The notes beneath the pieces are model-generated. The model was given only the letters and a program-made list of their open reading frames with translations. It searched no databases and had not been told where the DNA came from. Position numbers and translations under genes: made by a program. DNA of 64,000 nucleotides. Origin: Sipunculus nudus. Taxonomy: Eukaryota; Annelida; Sipuncula; Golfingiida; Sipunculidae. Every line of letters begins with the position of its first letter. Position 1 is the stretch's first letter. Positions 25,114 through 35,140 of this stretch are shown piece after piece. Location: assembly GCA_026874595.1 (NCBI GenBank), contig CM049312.1, positions 64,200,929 to 64,264,928 on the forward strand. Direction: 5' to 3'.

Positions 25114-25530
25114 GGTAATCGTGCAAAATAACGGACCCATCTTAAATGGTCTCACAAAAAAGTGTGACCACATTTCAATGAAAAAACTGTTTCTTGTAAA
25201 AGTTGAAGATCCGGTGCATCTAATGATACAATATTTTTGTATGTTTGATATAAATATATTTTGCTACAAACTGTCGAAAAAGGGTAGTTTGCTGAAAATA
25301 ACCAAAATGACGTTGTGTCAATGACGTTCTCAGCCGACGTCATGAATCCACAGTACTGTACGTGCATACCATGTTAAACAAAAGGATGATGTCTAACAAA
25401 AATTACAGTCAACATACCTTTTTATGCATAGATAGAGAGACAATTTTACCTCTAAATATCCATATTTCCCAAGATTTAATAAAAGTTGACGACGTCGTTC
25501 CGCCAAAAACATAAACATGCAACTGTTGTC
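25114..25530 (-). pseudogene. Inverted duplicate of the protease gene's promoter, first exon and start of intron 1
   Basis: Read on the minus strand this matches 35050-35468. Shared words include CGCCA-AA-TAAACA-like sequence, GAAATATGGATATTTAGAG then GTAAAATT (25450 boundary), GGATTCATGACGTCGGCT, TATTTTCAGCAAACTA, TGAAATGTGGTCACACTT and, at the outer end, GTTATTTTGCACGATTACC. The 16-nt coding part of exon 1 keeps its length and its donor, but the start ATG is ATA (25465-25463), so no protein can begin there. Matching sequence stops abruptly at 25114. Downstream protease exons are not present to its left. Confidence 0.75.
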
Positions 25531-25828
25531 TGTGAATGTATTTGACTGATCACGTTAACTCTTGCTCTATTCAGCTTTGTCTCTATGTACGTTTTATATG
25601 TCAAATAAATATAAATTATGTAATAAACAATCATTTTTGTGGACAGAGTATAAAGACTACATTTAAGACATGTCATTTATCTTATTTTTTTTTTTGGTCC
25701 TGTTAGACTACTTTATGTAAGGACAATCAGATGGGAACATCCCCTCCCCATGAGTAACAGACTGGTAGCCCTTAAAATCGAGACGAATTCGGGGGAAACA
25801 CGGGACCATGTTGGGCATATCATCCATA

Positions 25829-26560
25829 TGTGACCACATTTTATAATATTATATATATATATATAATACAAACTTGTATGGCTGGTCAAATAAAATGTGG
25901 TCACACCTTATTTTTGTTAATATTTATTGGTAATAAATGTGGTCACGCCATATGTGACCATATTTTATAATATTATATATAATACAAACATATATGGCTG
26001 TTCAAATAAAATGTGGTCACACCTTATTTTTGTCAATATTCTTTGGTGAAAAATGTGGTCACAACTTATTTTTAGCAAAATTTATTTTAAAAAATGTGGT
26101 CGCACATTTATATAAATTATAATACAAACTTATATGGCTGGTCAAAGTGTGGTCACACCTTATTTTTGTTAATATTTATTGGTCACGCCATATGTGACCA
26201 TATTTTATAATATTATATATATAATACAAACATATATGGCAGTTCAAATAAAATGTGGTCACACCTTATTTTTGTCAATATTTATTTTAAAAATGTGGTC
26301 ACACCATATGTGACCACATTCTAAAAATTATATATTTATTACAAACTTATTTGGCTTGTCAAATAAAAAGTGGTCACACCTTATTTTTGTTATTAATTAT
26401 TGGTAAAAATGTAGTCACACCTTATGTGACCACATTTTGTAATATTCTATATATAATACAACCTTATATGGCTGGTCAAATAAAATGTGGTCACACCTTA
26501 TTTTTGTCAATATTTATTGTGAAAAATGTGGTCACCCCATATGTGACAACATTTTATGAG
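25829..26560. repeat. Tandem array with TGTGGTCAC/GTGACCACA palindromes, array 1
   Basis: Units contain AAATGTGGTCACACCTTATT, TTTGTTAATATTTATTGG, ATATGTGACCACATTTTATA, ATATATAATACAAACTTATA and TGGCTGGTCAAATAAAATG. About 13 exact GTGGTCAC or GTGACCAC words occur, several facing each other (TGTGGTCACACCATATGTGACCACA-like). Units are about 110-190 bp and imperfect. The same unit recurs in the array at 34.07-34.93 kb, in the same orientation. Confidence 0.85.
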
Positions 26561-29240
26561 CAAACCTGTGAGCTTATGCGATGGTGTGGCGGCGTCCGTC
26601 GGCCGTTGTCTGTACGTTAACCCATACTATCTTAAAACGGCAAGAGGTAGCATCACGAAATTTTATGCAAAATATTAGTCACCTAAAAAAACTTTATCGG
26701 ATTTTGCTTACTTTTCAGCTAACTGCATTTTCTTAGATTTTATAGGGAAAAAGCTAAAAAAGCTTTAAAAATCTACTTCTCCAAAACTGTTCAGCCAAAT
26801 TGTCCAATATTTCACAGAAATGATTCCTGGAATAATCTTTCTCAAGTTTGTTCGAATAGTTTAAGTTCGGGGATTTTTGGCCAAGTAACAGGAAGTTGAA
26901 CTTAGTCATCTGTCCATAAAAGCATACTAAAATTACAATCTCAGAAAAGGCTGGAGCTATCATCACCAAATTTTATGCCAATGTTGTTCACAAGAGACAT
27001 ATCTGAAATTGAGGTATTGGTGGCGCCACCTGCATCGACCTTTTTGTATGGGGGTCATCGGTGCCCGTATCATACTGACGGCTACAAAAAACTTCTTCTC
27101 TGAAACCATATGACCAAATAGTTTAATATCACACAGAAATGATCCTAGGGTAGTGCTTTCTGAAATTTGTTCAAATGGTCTAAGTTCAGTGACTTTTGGC
27201 TGAGTTATGGGAAGCTGAATTTAGTCATATGCTGTAACAGCCCATTTTAGCTCAGTGGCTACAAAGATCTTCTCCTCAAAAACCACTGGGCCAAATTCTT
27301 AAATCTCACACATTAATTATCCTTAGATGTTGATAATTCAAGTTTGTTCAAATGGTTTTGGTTCAGTGATTTTTGGCTGAGTTATGGGAAGCTTAACTTA
27401 GCCATTTTGCTTTATTTTCCCATTTGAGTTATAAACCTGTAAATTTTTAGCGAACCTGTGAGCTTATGCGATGGTGCGGCGTCCTGCGTCGTACATTGTG
27501 CGTTGTCTGTACGTTAACCATAGCTATCTCAAAAACGGCAGGAGCTAGCATCACCAAATTTTTTGCAAATAATCAGTCTTTCAAAAAACTATATTGGATT
27601 TTGTTAATTTTTTTTCTAACTGCATTTCAATAGATTTTATAGGGAAAAAGCTTAAAAAGCTATAAAAATCTTCTTCTCCGAAACTGTCCAGCCAAATTGT
27701 CCAATATTTCACAGAAATGATCCCTGGAACAATCTTTCTCAAGTTTGTTCGAATGGTTTCAGTTTGGAGATTTTTGGCCGAGTTACTGGAGGTTGAACTT
27801 TGTTAACTGTGCAAAAAAGCATATTAACATTTAAATCTCAGAAAAGGCTGGAGCTATCATCACCAAATTTTATGCCAATGTTGGTCAAATAGGTCATATC
27901 TGAAATTCAGGTATTGGTGGCGCCACTTGCATTGGCCTTTTTTGTACGGGGTCATCAGTGCCTGTATCACATTGAGGGCTACAAAAAACTTCTTCTCTGA
28001 AACCATATGGCCAAAATGTTTATTATCACACAGAAATTATTCTAGGGTAGTGCTTTCTGAAGTTTGTTCAAATGGTCTCTTTTCAGTGACTTTTGGCTAA
28101 GTTATGGGAAACTGAATTTAGTCATATGCCATAACAGCCCATTTTAGCTCAGTGGCTACAAAGATCTTCTTCTCAAAAACCACTGGGCCAAATTCTTAAA
28201 TCTCACACATTAATTATCCTTAGATGTTGATAATTCAAGTTTGTTCAAATGGTTTTGGTTCAGTGATTTTTGGCTGAGTTATGGGAAGCTTAACTTAGCC
28301 ATTTTGCTTTATTTTCCCATTTGAGTTATAAACCTGTAAATTTTTAGCGAACCTGTGAGCTTATGCGATGGTGCGGCGTCCTGCGTCGTACATCGTGCGT
28401 TGTCTGTACGTTAACCATAGCTATCTCAAAAACGGCAGGAGCTAGCATCACCAAATTTTTTGCAAATAATCAGTCTTTCAAAAAACTATATTGGATTTTG
28501 TTAATTTTTTTTCTAACTGCATTTCAATAGATTTTATAGGGAAAAAGCTTAAAAAGCTATAAAAATCTTCTTCTCCGAAACTGTCCAGCCAAATTGTCCA
28601 ATATTTCACAGAAATGATCCCTGGAACAATCTTTCTCAAGTTTGTTCGAATGGTTTCAGTTTGGAGATTTTTGGCCGAGTTACTGGAGGTTGAACTTTGT
28701 TAACTGTGCAAAAAAGCATATTAACATTTAAATCTCAGAAAAGGCTGGAGCTATCATCACCAAATTTTATGCCAATGTTGGTCAAATAGGTCATATCTGA
28801 AATTCAGGTATTGGTGGCGCCACCTGCATTGGCCTTTTTTGTACGGGGTCATCAGTGCCTGTATCACATTGAGGGCTACAAAAAACTTCTTCTCTGAAAC
28901 CATATGGCCAAAATGTTTATTATCACACAGAAATTATTCTAGGGTAGTGCTTTCTGAAGTTTGTTCAAATGGTCTCTTTTCAGTGACTTTTGGCTAAGTT
29001 ATGGGAAACTGAATTTAGTCATATGCCATAACAGCCCATTTTAGCTCAGTGGCTACAAAGATCTTCTTCTCAAAAACCACTGGGCCAAATTCTTAAATCT
29101 CACACATTTATAATCCTCAGATGTTGATAATTCAAGTTTGTTCAAATGGTTTTGGTTCAGTGCTTTTTGGCTGAGTTACGGGAAGCTGAACTTAGCCAGT
29201 TTGCTGTATCTTCCTATATGAGGTATAAACCTGTGAAACG
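26561..29240. repeat. Three-unit ~897-bp tandem repeat (dispersed family B)
   Basis: Units start at CAAACCTGTGAGCTTATGCG (26561) and CGAACCTGTGAGCTTATGCG (27451 and 28348). Periods are 890 and 897 bp. Units 2 and 3 are nearly identical, differing at scattered single bases such as CATTGTGCG versus CATCGTGCG. Unit 1 is clearly more diverged. Each begins with a GTCCGTCG-like section and contains CAGGAGCTAGCATCACCAAA and TTTTTGGCTGAGTTATGGGA. A fourth, older copy lies at 41074-41900. No coding potential is seen. Confidence 0.9.
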
Positions 29241-29750
29241 TTTTTTGACTGATGCCACTGAAGCCAGTTTTGTAAATATTTTACAAGAATAATCCCTACA
29301 ATAATTCTTATAATAATTGTCATTAATGGTTCCACATGAATGATTTTTGGCTGAATTATGGAAGTTGAATTGAGTCATTTTACCATATATGTTAGCTGTG
29401 TGATGCTGTTACATCTAGCCTGGCACCAGTTTATCAGCATCTATTACATCATACCACTGGACATTTAGATTTCAGGTTATCTTTGGTTAATATTGAAAAG
29501 AGAGTTTTTTTAAAAGCTTTTAAAAAATTTAGATTTATGATTTAAGTTATTCATCATACCAGGCAATGTTACAATCATGGATATTCGGCTCTCTGTGGCT
29601 ATACAAAGACAACTCGTGGATTATAAATTATTGGTATCACTACTCAACTTAATTCAAGAATTTGCCATCAATGAGATATATCTGTATTTTAATTTTGCAT
29701 ATTCAGTATGCATCCATAATAATTTTACATATATTCCTGAATTCTTTTTT

Positions 29751-32375
29751 AGCTCAGCTGACTATAAGTCATCTGAGCTATAGTCGTGGTCCATTGTCCG
29801 TCGTCTGTCCGTCCGTCCGTCGGTCCGTCCGTCCGTAGATGTGGCACGTTTTGAAACCGTAAGACCTAGGAATCCAAAATTCGGCATAATGTTAGATGTC
29901 CCCAAGATCTCCTACCAAGCCGAAAACTGGGTCTTTTTGACTTCGTTCCTTTGAGAAATTAAGGAAAAACCTCAATTTTTTATTAAAAACCTATTTTCAC
30001 ACTTCAGGACTGCCCAATATCAAAACCACTCATCTGTTTTTCCTCATATTCACCATAAATATTCCTCTATATAGTTCCTATGTACATTCAAGAAATTATG
30101 TCTGTATTATATAATTAAAAAAAGTTATGGACCCAAACATAATGCATTTTGTAAAAAATCAGGAAAGATATTTGATCACTTAACACAAAACTTGTTAAAG
30201 CTATGGACCTTTTTTCCAGTAATATAACTTTAATTAATCAAAATTAAATTGTATACCCAAAATTAAATGAAAATCTTTAAATTTTTTAAAATATTAATAA
30301 AAATAAAAAATTGGTACCTTAAATTTTGCCCAACTGTGACCATGGCACGTTTTTTTCCTGTAAGTACTGTGGATTTAATTTTCACAGCATGTTTTTGTTG
30401 CCTTTTCAGCTGTTAACACCAAAAATTTGAAACTAGTTGATCAAAAACTGTAGATTTTATTCAAGTTTTCAAGCACCATGTAACATATTGTTTACATCAA
30501 GCTAGTGTTATGCAGTTTGCAAGAGCTCAGCTCCCCAGCTTCAGCTCTTAGTTCCTTAAATTCGGCATACAGCTAGATGTCTCCAAAATTCTTTACCATG
30601 CCAAGAATTTGGTCACTAGGACTTAATACCTTCAAGATATTAATGAAAAACTTCATTTTTCCATTAAAAACCCATTGTTACACTTCAAGACTGCCTAATA
30701 TCAAAACCACTGATCTGACTTTAATCATAAATAATATACATATTTTTCATTCTCTATGCACATGCCAGAATGATGTCAGTATTGCGTAATTGTTTTAAGT
30801 TGTGGGCCCAAACATAATGCACTTTGTAAAAAATCAAGAAATGTATTTTCTCCTTTAACAAGGGGATTGCTGAAGCAAGAGATTTTTTGTCAGGGATGTA
30901 ACATTATTTAATCAAGATTCAATTGAATACCCAAAATTAGTTATGAATTTTTCAAATTTTATAAGTTATTAGTATAAATGTAAAATTAGTAACTTAAATT
31001 TTGCCCAACTTTGACCATGGCACGTTTGTTTCCTGTGAGCACTGTTGATATAATTTTCATATCATGCACACATAAGGATTTGAGCTTTTAAGTTTAGAAA
31101 GCTGAAAGAAATTGGCCAAAAATTTTAGCTTTTATTAATGTTTTTATGAGACCCTGTCAGACTTTGTCTCTCTCCAGCCCCTCTTGAGTCACCTGTATGT
31201 TGACCTTGTTGAACTTTCAGCAAATTATGCATGCTTGAGGCGAGGCATACATGGGAATCCAGGCAGCTTATGGCCAGCCACAGTTGATCCAGGTGTCCAA
31301 CCCAACTCATCTAGTAGTTTAACCAACTACATAACAATAAACAATAAATTAATAAATTTTTATTGGTTTTTAATAAAAAATTAAAGAAAAATAGAAAATT
31401 AATTTGTTAGTTTATAATAACAGGAAATTAACTTGCAGTTACTGATGATATAAGAATCTTGTATCGATGGATAGAATGTCACGTATTCCAAATAACACCA
31501 TGCAGTCACCTATGGTATTTTTCAGTTCAATTTTAATGATAAAGAAGTAAATCATATCATTCATTACTAATCATTAGGGATCATATGATGGAAATTAATG
31601 ATAGACAAAGATGCAGTTGATAATATTAATCTAGATTCCTACTGTGTCTAGTGTGTACATTGATGTGAAATTAGTCCAAAATGAATTTATTACAGTTATT
31701 TTTAATATAAATAAAAGCCATAAAACCAGGTACTTATGATCATTATTTAAATGTGTGAATTTTGTATATTCTGGATTCTCAACATCATTGTTTGGTGAAA
31801 ACTGAATAAATACCAGACATGGTGCGAATACTTTGTAATTGTATTTAAATACGAATATGATTATGTACTCCATTATAAAATTTCTTGTATAAAGAATGGG
31901 AATTCAGGTAAAAATGAAAGTAAATGAATACCAGTGCAAATACTTTCAAAATGTATTCATGAATGCATTCATGAATATATTCTTTAATATTATTTTAATA
32001 ATCATTTCAGTTATATTTCATTTTAAAAAATCACATGATTCTCTTATTATTTTTAATAAAAATTATATTTGGGACAATATTTGTAATTTTTTTAATTAAA
32101 AGTTAAACCCTTATATTATATATTCTGCTTATAAGTTATATGGCCAAGTCAAAATCTGTGTGACAATAGTACTCCATTTGTTAATAAAATAAATGAAATC
32201 AATCATCTTCCCTGTCTCCAAAGGTGCTATCAAAATCATACATAAGCTAAATAACAACAACTCATAATACAGCTTATATTTATTACCACACAAAACCAGC
32301 ATGTGCCTAATTTCTAAATAATATTTTTTTATCATATATAACAGCTGAGCGTCGTGACCCATAGGTCCCTTGTTT
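29751..32375 (+). repeat. Dispersed repeat family A, near full-length copy 1
   Basis: Starts AGCTCAGCTGACTATAAGTC, continuing TGAGCTATAG, so the 5' end itself folds into a hairpin (AGCTCAG...CTGAGCT). GTCCGTCCGTCC runs follow. It ends AACAGCTGAGCGTCGTGACC then CATAGGTCCCTTGTTT. The same termini bound copies at 36171-40801, 47466-49814 and 56671-58214. GCTCAGCTG at the start and CAGCTGAGC at the end are inverted. There is no open reading frame of note; the 29.24-29.75 kb gap before it is plain AT-rich sequence. Class unknown. Confidence 0.7.
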
Positions 32376-32389
32376 ATAAAAAAAAGTCA

Positions 32390-34060
32390 GCTGAAAAGCA
32401 TTTTGTATTGGGAAAATAAATTTCAAAGTTATTTCAAGTAGGGACCACTTTTGTGTACAGATAGCAGCACTTGGTATACCATTGGCAGATTGCCAGTGCC
32501 TTGATGTTGGCCATTAGCCAAGATGATGTCAGCTCTATTAATAGTTTTGGCACAGTGCCAGGATTAGAAGAAGTGCAGCCAGGTATAGGTCAAGAGTTCA
32601 CTCAGTGCAGAAGCTTCAGGCAGCAATTTGTCACAGGTCACTTGGGGGCAACTGCCTTACTCACCTTAGCCTTGTCAGCCCAGTGCATCAAACTCTGGGG
32701 AAGTTTGATGTATTGGACTGATATTTTGACCTGTCTATGCTTCATTTACAAGACAGGTGGTGCCACCTACATTGACTTTTGCAGTGTATGCGCCTGCTTA
32801 TTTCTAAAGAGGAATTTGAAACATCAACCTAAAATTGGGCATGTTTATACATATCGGGTAGCTTTATAGTGTACAAGACTGGTGGCGCCACCTACAATAA
32901 TTTTTGCACAGTGTATGTCCCTGCTTTTATTTTACTGGAGGGGTTTGACATATCAGTCTGACATTGGGCATATGTATATATCTCTTTGTTGTATATAAGA
33001 CTGGTGGTGCCAGCTACAATCATTGTATCCGCCAAAACAGGGTTTTGTGGATACTATGTTTTCAGTTGGACGCAGACGCTGCTGCCATCACCGCATAGGT
33101 TTCCAGAGAACTCCTCCATAACCACTGGTCAGAATTTTTTAAAATTCAGAAATATGTCGGTCACATGTGAACTGCTGCGCCCTCATTTTTGGTTGACCTC
33201 TGACCTTTCCTCTCTGCCCAGGGTCCATTTGTGCGTCTTTTTCCACAAATAAACCCACATATCTCAGGAACTAAAGGGATAAGGCTAAAGATTTTGCACA
33301 AATGTAGCCCTTGGAAAGCTTTATAACATACACTTAAAATGGTGGCGCCACCTGCAACCATTTTTGCACAGCATCTGTCTGTTCATCTGCCTTGGGATAA
33401 AAACACTCATATCTCTGCATTGGTTGGACTTATCCACCTGAAATTTTGCATAAATCCTGGACAGCTTCCTTGATTTTATGACAGGTGGCGCCACCTACAT
33501 TCATGTTTAAGCTGCAGACATCCAAGCTCATATCTCGGGAACTGTTTGACCAGTTGGGCCAAAATTTTGCATGTTTATAGATCTATCATAGCTATTTATC
33601 ATACGAAAAACTGGTGGCGCCACCTGCAATCATTTTTGCACAGCGTCCTTCAGTTTGTTTGCCATGGGATAAAATCACTCGTATCTCGGTAGTGGTATGA
33701 CATATCTGTCTAAAATTTTGCATGTTTATACATCTTGGATAGCTTTCTGGATTTTGTGGCAGGTGGCGCCACCTCCATTCAGATTTACGCTGCAGACATC
33801 CAAGCTCATATCTCAGGAACCATTTGACCGATTAGGCAAAAATTTTGCATGTTAATTAATCTCGCATAGCTCTTAATCATACACAAAATTGGTGGGGCCA
33901 CCTGCCACCTTTTATGCACAAGTCCTTTTGTTTTTCTGCCGTGGGCTAAAATCACTCATATCTCAGTAGTGGTTTGACTTATCTGCCTAAAATTTCGCAT
34001 ATGTATACAACTTGGACAGCTTTCTGGAATTTATGGTAGAGGGCGCAACCTACATACACA
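32390..34060. repeat. GGTGGCGCCACC palindrome array, array 1
   Basis: After a unique-looking lead (32460-32740, shared with 42420-42600) comes a run of alternating ~130-150 bp half-units. One carries GGTGGCGCCACCTGCAACCA then TTTTTGCACAG and GGGATAAAATCACTCATATC; the other carries GGTGGCGCCACCTACATTCA then CTGCAGACATCCAAGCTCAT and ATATCTCAGGAACC. Exact GGTGGCGCCACC occurs near 32881, 33341, 33485, 33612 and 33762, with a variant near 33891. ORFs inside (32471-32869, 32986-33252) are repeat artefacts. Confidence 0.8.
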
Positions 34061-34065
34061 TTTCA

Positions 34066-34186
34066 TAATATTCTCTATATAATACAAACTTATATGGCTG
34101 GTCAAGTAAAATGTGGTCACAACTTATTTTTGGCAAAGTTTATTGAAAAAAAATGTGGTCACACCATGTGACCACATTTTATAATA

Positions 34187-34217
<31 letters not shown>

Positions 34218-34930
34218 ATACAAACTTATATGGCTTGTCAAATAAAATATGGTCACACCTTATTTTTGTTAATATTTATTGATAAAAAATGTGGTCATAC
34301 TTATGTGACCACATTTTATAATATTCTATATATAATACAAACTTATTAGGCTGGTCAAATAAAATGTGGTCACACCTTATTTTTGTCAATATTTATTGTG
34401 AAAAATGTGGTCACCCCATATGTGACAACATTTGATAATATTATATATATAATACAAACTTATTAGGCTGGTCAAATAAAATGTGGTCACACCTTATTTT
34501 TGTCAATATTCTTTGGTGAAAAATGTGGTCACACCATATGTGACCACATTTTATAATATTCTTTATATAATACAAACTTATATGGCTGGTAAAGTAAAAT
34601 GTGGTCACAACTTATTTTTTTAAAATGTGGTCACACCATATGTTACCACATTTTGTAATATATTATATATAATACAAACCTATATGGCTGGTCAATAAAT
34701 TGTGGTCACAACTTATTTTTTTATTGGTTAAAAATATGGTCTCTTGGTTTGAAAAAAATTCAGGATTAAATTTAGAAAAAATAAGGGATATGATGATGTA
34801 AGAATATATTTAAATGTGGTCACAACACCTTTTTTTACTATTTCTAACTACTAAATGTGGTCACACAATTTATAAAAAAGAGATCTCACCTTAATATTGT
34901 CATTAATTATAACTAATAAATGTTGTCACA
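34066..34930. repeat. Tandem array with TGTGGTCAC/GTGACCACA palindromes, array 2
   Basis: Same unit and orientation as array 1. About 14 GTGGTCAC/GTGACCAC words occur, including complete facing pairs near 34157 and 34525. A short (TA)n run lies at about 34192-34216. Units decay towards 34.9 kb, after which the sequence passes into the promoter segment of the protease gene. Confidence 0.85.
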
Positions 34931-34999
34931 CTTAATAATTATTTTATTAAAAATAAGGATATTATTATGTTAGTACATAACAAAAAATGTTGTAACATA

Positions 35000-35124
35000 A
35001 TGCGGACGAACATGTTTCTCCTGTGTCTCTCTTGATTTTAAGTGCATGACTTGTCACGTGACACTCGACATTTGTTTACGTTCTGGCGGCAGGGCATCGT
35101 CACCTTGAACGTACATCAAGTGAA
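35000..35124 (+). promoter_or_regulatory. Probable promoter and 5' UTR of the protease gene
   Basis: A GTCACGTGAC palindrome with an E-box (CACGTG, 35055-35060) is followed by TTGTTTAC (forkhead-like) and a short relatively GC-rich stretch, GGCGGCAGGGCATCGTCACC, just before the first coding exon. There is no TATA box at a fitting distance. The segment is conserved in the inverted copy at 25.45-25.53 kb, where the E-box is not conserved. The transcription start is not determinable from sequence. Confidence 0.4.
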
Positions 35125-35140
35125 ATGTGGATAAAAAGAG
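35125..35140 (+). CDS. Protease gene, coding part of exon 1
   Basis: ATG TGG ATA AAA AGA G, then the donor GTAAAA at 35141. Joining to the next exon completes a Glu codon and stays open into MERLSK. The donor is weaker than the GTAAGT at exon 2. The inverted copy conserves length and donor but not the ATG. Confidence 0.6.

Noticed and set aside
25829-26560. CRISPR-like array
   Set aside because: Repeats are degenerate, spacers are themselves repetitive, and the context is eukaryotic.
32471-32869. 132-residue plus-strand open frame
   Set aside because: It is made of the lead and first units of the GGTGGCGCCACC array; the related region at 42.4 kb does not keep the frame open.
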